Origin: Niastella soli
GTDB taxonomy: Bacteria; Bacteroidota; Bacteroidia; Chitinophagales; Chitinophagaceae
Assembly (NCBI RefSeq): GCF_017742245.1
Contig: NZ_JAGHKO010000003.1
Location: 122,900 to 186,899, forward strand
Length of the DNA stretch: 64,000 nt
Reading direction: 5' to 3'
The position numbers and the translations under genes are program-made. The notes below the pieces were generated by a model. It was not told where the DNA came from. It was given only the letters and a program-made list of their open reading frames with translations, and did no database searches. Within the stretch, counting starts at the first letter, position 1; each line of letters starts with the position of its first letter. Positions 45,450 through 55,178 of the stretch are shown in pieces.

Positions 45450-45508
45450 GATTCGAACCAAGACAAACAGAACCAGAATCTGTGGTACTACCGTTATACT
45501 ATCGGGCA
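45438..45508 (-). tRNA. tRNA-Gln (anticodon CTG)
   Basis: The minus strand folds into a full cloverleaf. Acceptor stem TGCCCGA/TCGGGTA (7 bp with one G-T), D arm with AACGGTA loop, anticodon stem ACAGA/TCTGT with loop TTCTGGT (anticodon CTG), T arm CTTGG-TTCGAAT-CCAGG. The discriminator is A and CCA is not encoded. The 3' end of the gene is copied several times in the tandem array that follows. Confidence 0.93.
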
Positions 45509-45742
45509 ATCTGCTTAAGAGCGTGATTTCAATTTTCTCAAAAGCGACTACAAAGGTAAAATTTATCTCAATGGCCACAAAATCAAAATCGGCCCCCTTT
45601 TAAAAAAATACTGAACTCCGATTAGGTAAAGCCATTGTGTCCGGTGATGGATAGAGATTATTTTATCAAATTTGCGAAGCAGCGGGAAACAGGTAGCAGT
45701 CAAGTCGCGACCCGGGTACTCAAAAAATAATAAACTCAGAAC

Positions 45743-45770
45743 CAACTACCTGTTACCCATTGCTTGTTGC
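45743..45770 (-). repeat. 7-bp-phased tract abutting the SusD gene stop codon
   Basis: Plus-strand heptamers CAACTAC, CTGTTAC, CCATTGC and TTGTTGC end exactly where the SusD stop codon begins (45771). The coding strand is G-rich. Confidence 0.65.
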
Positions 45771-47177
45771 TTATTTATCCCACCAAACCCGATCCGTTAA
45801 TTTAGCCGATTGGATCGTCTGCGGATTTGAAGTGAGTTCCACCTGCGGATACAACATCCGGCGGGGTATATCCGAAAGAGAGTTGGGTACTTTCGTCAGC
45901 AAAGGAAATCCCGTCCGCCGCCAGTCGTTAAAGTTTTCAATTGATAAAAAATTAGCTATCTTCTTTTCTTCCATGATCCGCTGCAAGGCATTAGCGGCCG
46001 TTAAAGTACCTCTATTGGCGAGATAGGTATTTATATTGGTTGTGGTAATACCCAATTTTTCCATATGCGACTTTATGGCCTCCTGGTAAACCGGCTCAGC
46101 TGCGGCAAAACCTGATTTTATCAATGTAGCTTCCGCTTTCAGAAAAAGCGCTTCTGAATAATTAAGTACATACACCGGCGAGCTGGCTTCCCCAACGGCC
46201 ACACCGGGAAGTGAATAAACATCCAGGCTTCCGCTGATATTGATTGACCCAATGGGCCGGCCATTGTACAGTCCCGTTTCTTTGGCTTTGGCTATCAGTT
46301 TGGGCAGGCGTGGATCATTACGTGCAACCAGCGTGTCAACACAGGCGGATGACAATACGATGGTTGATACGGACTGAAAATTCAGAAACCATGGATTCTC
46401 AAAACCGGGGCTGCCGGGATATTCCATTTTCAGATCATCGTCATTGTTATCCATCCCGTTTTGTAAAGCCGCCAGGGCCAATGTGGCCTGATTGACCGCC
46501 GTATAACCAGGTGCTTTGGTAAGATGCATATAGTACCGGGCCTTCAAGGTATAGGCCAGCCGCTTCCAGGCATCCATATTACCACCATAGAAATAATCAT
46601 CCTTGCCTGGTTTTAGGGTACCATTCTTGTTGATGTCGGCAATACCATCATCGAGTAATTGTTGAATGATTTTGTAAATACTTTCCTGCGAATCGTACAC
46701 CGGTTTCAATTGCGTGTTACCATTAAACGCTTCTGTATAAGGCACATCACCCCAGTAATCAGTTGCAATGCCCAAACAAAAGGCACTCAGGATATTGGCA
46801 ATCCCTGAATAGTTATAATTATTGGTGGTGATGGCTTTATCATGCAAGGCCTTCAGGTTGTTCAGGCTCACTACGTAAATACTCTTCCAGGAATCATCAA
46901 GGGCTATATTGAATAATTGATAAGTGCCTTCATTGGGCACAGGCTGGTTCAACGCAATATTCTGCATATAATGATTTACGAGTATAGCCGCCATTCCGGT
47001 TGAGGCGTAGAAGGAGCCGCCGGTGAGCACGGTGGCTACATTCAATTCAACCGGCGCCAGAATCAGTGCTTCCTGTACGCTGGTTGGATTATTGGGGTCG
47101 TTGTTTACATCAATAAATTTTTTACATCCTGTGGTAATGCAAAAAACGAGCAGGAGGGTATATGTTATTATGCGCAT
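45771..47177 (-). CDS. SusD/RagB-like nutrient-binding outer membrane lipoprotein
   Basis: A 468-residue lipoprotein with a signal of the form CITTGCKKF (lipid Cys at about residue 18) followed by DVNNDPNNPT, the opening typical of the SusD-like_2 group. TPR-like helices are visible throughout (LGIATDYWGDVPYTEAF, MDAWKRLAYTLKARYYMHLTK, EALFLKAEATLIKSGF, RIMEEKKIANFLSIENFNDWRRTGFP). It caps the TonB-dependent transporter encoded 33 bases upstream and helps capture a substrate, probably an oligosaccharide or peptide. Confidence 0.93.
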   Translation of the reverse strand: MRIITYTLLLVFCITTGCKKFIDVNNDPNNPTSVQEALILAPVELNVATVLTGGSFYASTGMAAILVNHYMQNIALNQPVPNEGTYQLFNIALDDSWKSIYVVSLNNLKALHDKAITTNNYNYSGIANILSAFCLGIATDYWGDVPYTEAFNGNTQLKPVYDSQESIYKIIQQLLDDGIADINKNGTLKPGKDDYFYGGNMDAWKRLAYTLKARYYMHLTKAPGYTAVNQATLALAALQNGMDNNDDDLKMEYPGSPGFENPWFLNFQSVSTIVLSSACVDTLVARNDPRLPKLIAKAKETGLYNGRPIGSINISGSLDVYSLPGVAVGEASSPVYVLNYSEALFLKAEATLIKSGFAAAEPVYQEAIKSHMEKLGITTTNINTYLANRGTLTAANALQRIMEEKKIANFLSIENFNDWRRTGFPLLTKVPNSLSDIPRRMLYPQVELTSNPQTIQSAKLTDRVWWDK

Positions 47178-47210
47178 AATGATCTTGTTTAAAAGTGAAT
47201 GGACGGCTGT

Positions 47211-50200
47211 TTATAATCCGATCTTTAAACTGATATTTACCGAGCGGGCTGTCGGTGTTGAAAAGGAGTAAATGCCCAGTGAGCCGTTGGAGGAACCAAA
47301 TGAATTGGTTTCCGGATCTCCGCCGGTAAAATGCGGACTGTGTATCCACAGGTTTCTGCCAGTTACAGTTAATGATGCTGATTTGAGTGGTGTTTTTTGA
47401 ATCAGTTTGGCCGGTAGCACATAGCCCAGACTTACATTCCGAAGTTTAATATAGGTGGCGTCCTGTATTACCGATTCTACAACGCCCGATACCTGACGCC
47501 AGTAGTCCTGCCCCTTTACAGGCACCGTATTGGCTTTGCCATCTACCGTGCTGATGCCCGGCACAACACGTACCTCGCGATTCTCCGTTACTTTAGGAGT
47601 GCCGTAGAAGTAGCCATATCCATCTACGTTATTTTCGGTGACCCCGCCCTTTTTCATATCAAAAAAGAAGCTTAAGCTAAGGGGGCCATAACTCAGGTTA
47701 TTGGTTAACCCGGCCAGCCAGTCGGGTGAAATATTTCCAAGAATGCCCTGTTGGGGATCAGCGAAGGGAAGGCCGTTGGCGTTGATCAGCCATTGGCCGG
47801 TAACGCTGTCGCGGGCAAAGCGGGTACCAAATTTAACCCCATATGGCTGGCCAACTATGGCCTGCGTAAAGCCAATGTTTACACTGGTAAGGTCTTCGCG
47901 CAGGGCCAGTACTTTATTATTAAGTTTGGTAAAACTGAAAATAAGGTCCCAGTTGAATTTACCGGCCTGCACGGGGTTGGCATTCAACAATATTTCTACT
48001 CCTTTTGTCTGCATACGGGCAGTGTTGATGGTAGTTTGGTTATAGCCGGTAGTGGGAGAAATGGTAACCGGTATAAGTCCATCCTGTACTTTTTTATTGA
48101 ACCACGATACTTCAGCGCCAATGCGATTGTTCAATGCTTTTACCTCAATACCGGTCTCAAACTCATGTACCAGTTCATTCTTTAGGTTAGGGTTGCCGAG
48201 TATATCTTTCAGTAGAAAACCATTTTGTTCCTGAAAAGGAAAGGAGATGCCACCAATAGTATTGTTATTGGTATTGCTTACATTCTGATAAGGAGTAGAC
48301 AATGAATAGACGTCAACATTATCGTTGCCAACAGTAGCATATGACACGCGTATTTTACCAAAGTTGAAAATGGAAGATAGCCGGGGGGTAAATAACTCAG
48401 AAAACACAAAACCCGCAGCAGCAGAACCATATGGGTAAAAGCTGTTGCTTTGTGCCAGGACCGAACTACCGTCGTACCGGCCGGTTATCGCCAGGTTCAG
48501 AATATGATTGTAATCAAAGTTTGCCTGGGAATAGAAACCAGTTTTCCGGGTTTGATAATGTTTTTCACTATAGGTTTGGGTGGAGGCATTGGCCACATTA
48601 TCATAGCTACCGGTAATTGATAATCCTACACCTCGTCCTTCCACCTCCTGGGTGTAGGTGGATAATACATTGTTACCAAGCAATAACTGCACATTGAATT
48701 TATTGAACTGTTTATGTGCATCGATAATGAGGTCATGATTATACTGGCGGAATGTATTGGTGCGGTCAACGATCACCCCATTAGGATTGGCAACAGAACC
48801 GCGGGCCTCAAAATATTTCACCTGCTCGGTGTACAGATCGGCGCCCATTCTTTCGGTTAAATTCAGCCAGTCGGTAACCGCATAATTTAAAGTGATCACC
48901 GGTAAAAAGCGGTTCACTGTGCCATGTGTGTAAACATTATCCAGCACCCAATACGGATTATTACGTCCGAAACGGTAAACGCGTTGCGTGCCATCCGCAT
49001 TCAGATAGGGCAATGGGTTCCAGGAAATAGGGGCCGCGTATATTGTCCAGATGGGGCTTTCTAGGTTATAGCCTTCAGGCACGCGGTTGCTTCGGTTATT
49101 CGCATAGTTGAATTGAAAAGTGCCCGCTATTTTATCGGTGAGTTTGGTGGTGAATTTGGTAAACAGGGAATGCCGTTTTAAATAGGCGGTAGGAACAATG
49201 CCTTTTTGATCGAGATAGGAGTAAGAAACGAAATAGCTGGAGCCTGGGCTGTTAGAGCCGGAAAAACTGATGGCAGAGGTAGACGTTACGCCTGTTTGAA
49301 AAAAGTCTTTTAGCTGGTTTCTTTTTTGAACGGGCTGGCCATTCATCCGTAAGGTATCCAGCAGCGGTCCCCATGAACTACTGGCCTTATTGACATCCCC
49401 GTCATAAAATACATTGTCGTAGGTGACGCCGTTAATTTCCTTACGATCACCTTGTGCGTATTTGTCCTGTACTTTGGCAAAAATGCCGTTTTCAAAGGAG
49501 AGGTCCTGTGAAATAGTAATGGCAGGTTTTTTACTGGTGTTCCCGGTTTTTGTGGTGATCATTACTACACCCCTGGCGCCGGCTGAACCATACAGGGCGG
49601 TAGCAGCTGCGCCTTTCAAAACGTTCACACTTTCAATAATGGCCGGGTCAATATCAAGCAACCGGTTACTGCCAGGGCCATTGTTCACGGCGCCGGTTTC
49701 TGAATTGTTTATGGGAACACCGTCTACCACAATAAGGGCTTCGTTGTTCCTAAAGATAGAGGTGACACCCCGCACCACAATGCGGCTTGAAGAACCGGGT
49801 GCACCCGTACTGCTGGTGATCTGCACCCCGGCCACTTTGCCTGTCATCGCATTCAAAATGTTCGGTTCTTTAGCGCGGACCAGTTCCTCGGATCTTATTT
49901 CCTGCGAACTGAAGGTGAGGTTTCTTTTCTCGCGTTTAATACCCAGGGCCGTAACCACCACCTCATTCAGGGAGCGTCCGTCAGGTGAAAGGGTGATCGT
50001 TACAAAGTCTTGTGCTGCGATCTTTACTTCGCTTTTATTATAGCCAATGGCAGTAACGACCAACGTGGTATTGGCAGACACGTTGATCTCGAAACTTCCA
50101 TCGTCACTACTGCTGATACCGGCTTTAGAGCCTTTTAACATAATGGTGGCTTTGGACAGGGGGCTGCCATTTTCATCCTGCACCTTACCCCGCACTAATT

Positions 50201-50276
50201 TGTTTTGTGCCCAGGTATCCGTACAGAATAATAGTGTTGCAATAAATGCAATGATGCCTAGCAGTTTTGGTTGCAT
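47211..50276 (-). CDS. SusC/RagA family TonB-linked outer membrane transporter
   Basis: The product has 1021 residues. Signal peptide (1-23), carboxypeptidase-regulatory-like domain (about 26-100, VRGKVQDENGSPLSKATIMLKGSKAGISSSDDG), plug domain with LNEVVVTALGIKREKRNLTFSSQEI, AMTGKVAGVQI and the GAPGSSSRIVVRGVTSI ... LIVVDGVPINN signature, then the beta-barrel with a final aromatic strand. It imports a substrate energised by TonB. The following gene is its SusD partner. No degradative enzyme is directly linked in the same direction; the gap upstream (50277-50521) shows no regulator. Confidence 0.95.
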   Translation of the reverse strand: MQPKLLGIIAFIATLLFCTDTWAQNKLVRGKVQDENGSPLSKATIMLKGSKAGISSSDDGSFEINVSANTTLVVTAIGYNKSEVKIAAQDFVTITLSPDGRSLNEVVVTALGIKREKRNLTFSSQEIRSEELVRAKEPNILNAMTGKVAGVQITSSTGAPGSSSRIVVRGVTSIFRNNEALIVVDGVPINNSETGAVNNGPGSNRLLDIDPAIIESVNVLKGAAATALYGSAGARGVVMITTKTGNTSKKPAITISQDLSFENGIFAKVQDKYAQGDRKEINGVTYDNVFYDGDVNKASSSWGPLLDTLRMNGQPVQKRNQLKDFFQTGVTSTSAISFSGSNSPGSSYFVSYSYLDQKGIVPTAYLKRHSLFTKFTTKLTDKIAGTFQFNYANNRSNRVPEGYNLESPIWTIYAAPISWNPLPYLNADGTQRVYRFGRNNPYWVLDNVYTHGTVNRFLPVITLNYAVTDWLNLTERMGADLYTEQVKYFEARGSVANPNGVIVDRTNTFRQYNHDLIIDAHKQFNKFNVQLLLGNNVLSTYTQEVEGRGVGLSITGSYDNVANASTQTYSEKHYQTRKTGFYSQANFDYNHILNLAITGRYDGSSVLAQSNSFYPYGSAAAGFVFSELFTPRLSSIFNFGKIRVSYATVGNDNVDVYSLSTPYQNVSNTNNNTIGGISFPFQEQNGFLLKDILGNPNLKNELVHEFETGIEVKALNNRIGAEVSWFNKKVQDGLIPVTISPTTGYNQTTINTARMQTKGVEILLNANPVQAGKFNWDLIFSFTKLNNKVLALREDLTSVNIGFTQAIVGQPYGVKFGTRFARDSVTGQWLINANGLPFADPQQGILGNISPDWLAGLTNNLSYGPLSLSFFFDMKKGGVTENNVDGYGYFYGTPKVTENREVRVVPGISTVDGKANTVPVKGQDYWRQVSGVVESVIQDATYIKLRNVSLGYVLPAKLIQKTPLKSASLTVTGRNLWIHSPHFTGGDPETNSFGSSNGSLGIYSFSTPTARSVNISLKIGL

Positions 50277-50521
50277 GTTATGTTGTTTTGGTTGTATGTT
50301 GTAATTGCTACGGTGGGTAGTCGTTAGAGTACAGGAATAGTGGTAGGGGAGTAACCAACCGCCAGGAAAGAAATGAACACTCCCTGGATACAGTACGAAT
50401 TTATATTGGTGTATCGTAAATGTGTTAATGGTTCTTGACTACTTGTTTACCGGAATTGATGTTAATAACACATGATATGTTCAAGAAATCAGTAAATTAG
50501 GCTATAGCTACAATCATTCGA

Positions 50522-51082
50522 ATGAATAAAATAAAGGTGGATAATACACTTGAAATGGTGTTGATAGACAATCAGCATGCAGAGACCCTGTATCAACTGG
50601 TAAAGCTTAACCGGCAGCATTTGCGGGAGTGGTTGCCCTGGGTTGACCATATGCGTTCTGTAGAAGATTTTAGGAAGTACATCAACAGTTCAAAACAACG
50701 GTATGCCAATCACACGGAAATGGGTTATGTGATCATGGCCGGTCAGGTTATGGTAGGAAGGGTGGGGATGTACAATATCGATCTTACCAACAAAAGCGCT
50801 TCCATTGGTTACTGGCTCGATAAAGAATGGATGGGGAAGGGCATCATTACGCGGTGCTGTAAAGCCATCATTGAGGAAGGTTTTTCTTATCTGTTATTGA
50901 ATCGCATAGAAATAAGGGCTGCCACGGCCAATAGTAAAAGCCAGGCCATTCCCGAAAGGCTGGGATTTAAAAGGGAAGGTATTATCCGGCAAGGTGAATT
51001 TGTAAACAACCAGTTCGTTGACCTGTATGTTTATTCTATGCTAAAAGAGGAGTGGCAAAAAAGCGCATTAACGGATATATAG
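50522..51082 (+). CDS. RimJ/RimL-type GNAT N-acetyltransferase
   Basis: This 186-residue protein has the GNAT fold: LREWLPWVDHMRSVEDFRKYI at the start, an acetyl-CoA-binding motif near IGYWLDKEWMGKGIITRCCKAIIEEGF (the Q/RxxGxG/A variant is MGKG), then NRIEIRAATANSKSQAIPERLGFKREGIIRQGE, the RimL signature. The family acetylates N-terminal amines of ribosomal proteins or small molecules; the substrate here is unknown. It appears to be a single gene. Confidence 0.9.
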   Translation: MNKIKVDNTLEMVLIDNQHAETLYQLVKLNRQHLREWLPWVDHMRSVEDFRKYINSSKQRYANHTEMGYVIMAGQVMVGRVGMYNIDLTNKSASIGYWLDKEWMGKGIITRCCKAIIEEGFSYLLLNRIEIRAATANSKSQAIPERLGFKREGIIRQGEFVNNQFVDLYVYSMLKEEWQKSALTDI

Positions 51083-51356
51083 CAATTAATCGTACTGCAT
51101 GCAATTCTACGCGTTGTTGATTTTTATGTAAATGGGAATAAGTAAAACTATGTAATCTGGTAACAAACAGAAATTTATGCACATACCTCGGGGTCATATA
51201 AGATACTAATGTATGGAAACGTTTTATTTTTGCCAGAATGAACGTACCCTGCCTGATTTGTTTAGCATTTGATTGTAAAGTTATTACATCAAGGGCTCAA
51301 TTAGGGCTGCGGTAACGCGAACGATCTGCTTCCCTAATATTTTTTGTGAGATCCCT

Positions 51357-53558
51357 ATGAACCCAACTTTTACAACCAATAACCGTGAAATGGCCCCCTG
51401 GCTTGAAAGCATTTTAAATGACTGCCAGGACGCTGTGTTTATTACTGACCGGCATTTTAATATGCTTCACTGGAACGTGACAGCAGAAGAATTGTGGTTT
51501 AAACAACCCCGCAGACCTGCTAAAAAAAATATAGTTGATTTTCTGAATGGTCTGTTTCCCGGATATCATGAATTGCACAGCCAACTACAAAGAGCCATAT
51601 CCCTCGATGAACAGGTGGAAGATATTTTTGTAACTGCGCCTGATGGTAAAACCTATCGTGTTTCCTGTTATACCCATAAATTTCCTGGTACTCATTTCCT
51701 GCTTGATGTCGTATTCATTCTGCGCGATCTGCAGGCGACCATTCGTAGTAAAAAGGAAATCCGGCCCGGTGTACTTTATAAAACCCTGCTCAACTCGCTG
51801 GAAGAAGGCGTAATGCTTTTACAAGGCGATCAGGGTACCATTGTTTCGGCCAATAATAAAGCCTGTGAGATCATAGGTTGCGGCCAGGACCAACTCATTG
51901 GGAGGAGCCTTGCTGAGATTGGCGCCAAAGCGTTTAAAGAAGATGGTTCCCCCATGAGTATAGAGGAATATCCGGGCTTGATCACTTTGCGTACAGGAGA
52001 AATTATACATCAAAGGATACTTGGCGTTATCAATGCCCAGGGCCGGATGATCTGGCTATCGGCCAATACCTGTTTACTGGAAGAGTTTAATGAAGCGGTG
52101 CCTGGGCTGGTAGCTGTTATTTTCAATGACGTTACTGCTTGCAGGGAAGCGGAATCACGCCTGTCTGAAAGTGAATATATCTTTCAGTCGTTCATGAACA
52201 ATACACACAGCCCCGCCTGGATCATTGACGAGGATGGCTATATCATTTACATGAATGATATTTTTAAAGGGGTGTGGAAGTTGAACGACAGCCACCTGTA
52301 CACCAATATGCGCGACCTGATGCCTAAAGAAATGGTGGAACAATACGTGGCCAACAACCAACGGGTGCTGGAAACCGGCCAGCCGTTGATCACCCTTGAG
52401 AATTCACTGCGGCAGGATGGCAGCAATGGGGTATACATCGTGTACAAATTTTTGTTGCAAACCTCCACGCCTAAACGTCTTATTGGCGGACAGTCTATCG
52501 ACATTACAGAAGAAAAAAGGGCGCAGGAAGAGATAGTGAATGTGAACGAACGGTTCTATTACACCACTAAAGCTACTTCAGATTATATCTGGGACTGGAA
52601 TATTGAAAAAGGCACTATCTATCGCAGCGAACCATTCAGCCGGTTAACCGGGTATACCCAGAATGATATGGACCTGTTCTGGTTGCTGGAAAGGATACAT
52701 ATTGATGACCGTCAGCGGATCATGCACCATATCAATGACTGTATAATGTCAAGGAATAATTACTGGCAGGATGAATACAGGTTCCTGTGTGCCGATGGTA
52801 GTTATAAATATTTATTAGATAAAGGATACATCATTTACAAAGATGGGATAGCCGTCCGGGCCATTGGTGCTATTCAGGACCTTACCGAAAAAAGAAAGCT
52901 GGAAGAAGAGCTGGCGCAGCAAAAAGAAAAAGAACGGCTGCGGATCAACCAGGCCATGATCGCGGGTCAGGAATATGAGCGTAATGAAATTTCAAAAGAA
53001 CTGCACGACAATGTGAACCAGATCTTATCATCGGCCATGATCCTCCTGAGTACTACCAAGGGGAGCGATGAACCGGAGGCGCTGATCGATAAAACAAGCC
53101 AGTATATAAACCTGGCAATCCAGGAAATTCGAAAGATCTCCAAGTCGCTGAACTCTTCAATTGTAAAAGAAGTTGGGTTAATTGACCCGGTTGAAGACAT
53201 CATAAAGAACATGCAGCTGGTGCGGCCAATGGTGGTGGATTTTGAATGCGATCCTGAATTGGAAGAGGTGTTGACGCACGATGTGCAGTTGATGCTGTAT
53301 CGCATTATACAGGAGCAAACCAATAACATTATGCGGTATGCCGAGGCAGGTTATGTGCGGATCGCCATCGATAAAAGCGATACTGTATTAACGCTGGTTA
53401 TCCAGGACAATGGGAAAGGGTTTGATGTAAACGTACAGCCCAAGGGCATTGGCTTGTTGAATATCCTCAACCGTGCAGAAACATTGGGTGGAACACTCGC
53501 CATCGATACAAAGCCGATGGGTGGCTGCCGCCTGGAAGTAAAGATCCCGCTAGGATAA
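51357..53558 (+). CDS. soluble multi-PAS sensor histidine kinase
   Basis: The product has 733 residues without signal or membrane segments. Four PAS-like domains can be discerned (about 15-130, 145-270, 280-390 and 395-525; e.g. GTIVSANNKACEIIGCGQDQLIGRSLAEI and ATSDYIWDWNIEKGTIYRSEPFSRLTGY). A coiled coil (EKRKLEEELAQQKEKERLR) leads to a HisKA_3-type domain with the phospho-accepting H550 (KELHDNVNQILSSAMILL) and the HATPase domain (IQEQTNNIMRYAEA, QDNGKGFDV, GIGLLNILNRAETLGG). It is cytoplasmic and senses an unknown signal. No response regulator is adjacent, so the partner is encoded elsewhere. Confidence 0.92.
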   Translation: MNPTFTTNNREMAPWLESILNDCQDAVFITDRHFNMLHWNVTAEELWFKQPRRPAKKNIVDFLNGLFPGYHELHSQLQRAISLDEQVEDIFVTAPDGKTYRVSCYTHKFPGTHFLLDVVFILRDLQATIRSKKEIRPGVLYKTLLNSLEEGVMLLQGDQGTIVSANNKACEIIGCGQDQLIGRSLAEIGAKAFKEDGSPMSIEEYPGLITLRTGEIIHQRILGVINAQGRMIWLSANTCLLEEFNEAVPGLVAVIFNDVTACREAESRLSESEYIFQSFMNNTHSPAWIIDEDGYIIYMNDIFKGVWKLNDSHLYTNMRDLMPKEMVEQYVANNQRVLETGQPLITLENSLRQDGSNGVYIVYKFLLQTSTPKRLIGGQSIDITEEKRAQEEIVNVNERFYYTTKATSDYIWDWNIEKGTIYRSEPFSRLTGYTQNDMDLFWLLERIHIDDRQRIMHHINDCIMSRNNYWQDEYRFLCADGSYKYLLDKGYIIYKDGIAVRAIGAIQDLTEKRKLEEELAQQKEKERLRINQAMIAGQEYERNEISKELHDNVNQILSSAMILLSTTKGSDEPEALIDKTSQYINLAIQEIRKISKSLNSSIVKEVGLIDPVEDIIKNMQLVRPMVVDFECDPELEEVLTHDVQLMLYRIIQEQTNNIMRYAEAGYVRIAIDKSDTVLTLVIQDNGKGFDVNVQPKGIGLLNILNRAETLGGTLAIDTKPMGGCRLEVKIPLG

Positions 53559-53562
53559 AGGT

Positions 53563-53595
53563 AGAAGGGTGAAGATCAAGGACCTTCACCCTTCT
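53563..53595. terminator. hairpin after the PAS kinase gene
   Basis: A perfect 12-bp stem (53563-53574 with 53584-53595) and 9-base loop start five bases after the kinase stop codon. No strong T-run follows, so termination is likely but not certain. Confidence 0.5.
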
Positions 53596-53604
53596 GCTTT
53601 CAAC

Positions 53605-53629
53605 CCGTCTTCGCAAAGGCTTCGGCAGG
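53605..53629. repeat. 25-bp relative of the dispersed palindrome
   Basis: The copy starts CCGTCTTCGC and ends CTTCGGCAGG. It resembles the 42209-42232 copy with a one-base length difference and lies between convergent genes, just after a hairpin. Confidence 0.5.
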
Positions 53630-53643
53630 AAGCCTTCTACCTG

Positions 53644-54888
53644 CTACGGAAGCGGTTCCGTAGCGCCACTTGTCATCCAGGGCAAATTGAATTTATGAAA
53701 CTCGATGGAGCGATGGCTGTTTGGGCTATCACCGGTGTTTTCATTGATCTCAATAAGCGCCCCAATGGTATAATCGGCTGTTTTTACCATACTGCTGTAA
53801 CCACCCTTACCTTGTGCAAATGCTTCGTCATCTGTTAACCAGTCGTAGATCTTACGGCTGAGGGGCCAGGTAACACCGCCGTCATAACTTATACGTACCC
53901 GCATTTTACACCGGGTTTCGGTGCTGGCTGAATTCAATACCATAATACGATCGGGAGAACCGGTATAGCGAACCGTAGAACCTTCGCAGGCTGGGTCGAG
54001 CAATACATCGTCGGGGGCAAAGGCACTGAAGCTGCCGGTGATGGTGCCGCGTGATACCCAACGGCGTTTGGCTGTTGCCCAGGTGGTGCTGGTAGCGCGG
54101 TCGTTGCGCATCAGACGTCCGTCGTTTAATTCAACAATAGTGCCCTCACTGGTACCACCAGGTATCAACTGGTAATGCCAGGTAGCGCCATGATCGGTGC
54201 TGTAAATATTTCTGCCGATGGCAGGAATGACCAGCGTGCCATTGGTGGTTTGAATACCAACACCGGGGCCCATGGCATCCCAGGTATAACCTGAGGGCAG
54301 CAGCGTGCTGGTCATATCGGTTGGAGTGGTGAAAGTAAGACCATCGTCATCACTGTATGAGTAATATACTTTGCGATCGCCCCAGGTATCTATTTTTTCG
54401 TACCCATCAGTGCCGCCCTGGTTTTTGGTGGCGGAGTTCCAACTCATAAATACCCATATGCGGCCCGTGTTGCGGTCAACTACCGACGTGGGGTTGCCCC
54501 ATGTACCTTGTCCGGCGCCTACAACTTCCATCATGGCCGACCAGGTAGAGCCATTGTCAGTAGAACGTTTATACTCTACGTTAATATTACCGTAATCCTT
54601 GTTGGCGCCCATGCGGCCTTCCACAAAAGCAAGCAGCGTGTTATCGTTGGTTCGAACGATACTGGGAATCCGGAATGAATGATAGCCATCTGTGCCGCCA
54701 TCAAACAATTTAATGTAGGTGTGGGTTTGGGTGGCTTCTGTTGTAGCGCCCCGTTCGTCATCCGTGGTTTTTTTGCTGGCAATTCCTTTTTTGCAGGCGG
54801 TTGCCGACAAGGCTATCACCGTAATGATGGTGAACAGTCTTGACAATTGGTTGATGCGGGTGTTCCCCGGGCATGTTGTTTGTTTCAT
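53644..54888 (-). CDS. exo-alpha-sialidase (GH33), lipoprotein
   Basis: A 414-residue protein with a lipoprotein-type signal (LSATAC, Cys near residue 32), so probably anchored in the outer membrane. The six-bladed propeller shows the FRIP motif (R73 binds the sialate carboxylate) and four Asp boxes: STDNGSTW, SDDDGLTF, STDHGATW and SYDGGVTW. Other catalytic candidates are the Glu of TSEGTIVEL and the Tyr of GGYSSMV near the C-terminus. It releases terminal sialic acids from glycans. No sialic acid uptake or catabolism genes are adjacent, so the enzyme may serve to uncover other sugars. Confidence 0.92.
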   Translation of the reverse strand: MKQTTCPGNTRINQLSRLFTIITVIALSATACKKGIASKKTTDDERGATTEATQTHTYIKLFDGGTDGYHSFRIPSIVRTNDNTLLAFVEGRMGANKDYGNINVEYKRSTDNGSTWSAMMEVVGAGQGTWGNPTSVVDRNTGRIWVFMSWNSATKNQGGTDGYEKIDTWGDRKVYYSYSDDDGLTFTTPTDMTSTLLPSGYTWDAMGPGVGIQTTNGTLVIPAIGRNIYSTDHGATWHYQLIPGGTSEGTIVELNDGRLMRNDRATSTTWATAKRRWVSRGTITGSFSAFAPDDVLLDPACEGSTVRYTGSPDRIMVLNSASTETRCKMRVRISYDGGVTWPLSRKIYDWLTDDEAFAQGKGGYSSMVKTADYTIGALIEINENTGDSPNSHRSIEFHKFNLPWMTSGATEPLP

Positions 54889-55178
54889 TGTTCAGGTTTT
54901 TAAAATTTAAAAAGCAATGTGCCCGGTGAAGAAGGTACCACCAGGACACACCATTAAAAGAAAAGAGCTACCAGGTGAAACAAACCGGTTGAAAGAACTG
55001 GTGAAGCCCTCCAATTTCCCGGAAAAGGCATCTTGCAACGGTCGTTTTGTTAATCTTAGTTCTATGTTTTAGATTGTTGTTCATGGAGGTTATTAAGTTA
55101 TTAGGGTATTGAGTTGGAAGACTTGCTGTTATTTGTAGCGTGTCAACAGCTATGAACTTAACAACAGGCGCCCCCAAT

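Noticed and set aside
44902..45526. Open frames of 60-170 codons on both strands in the tRNA-linked array
   Set aside because: They contain the same peptide block repeated because the 166-bp DNA unit is repeated, and run through terminators and the tRNA gene; they have no gene-like context.
45771..54888. A polysaccharide utilisation locus joining SusCD and the sialidase
   Set aside because: An acetyltransferase and a sensor kinase on the opposite strand lie between them and no shared regulator is visible; linkage is too weak to claim.
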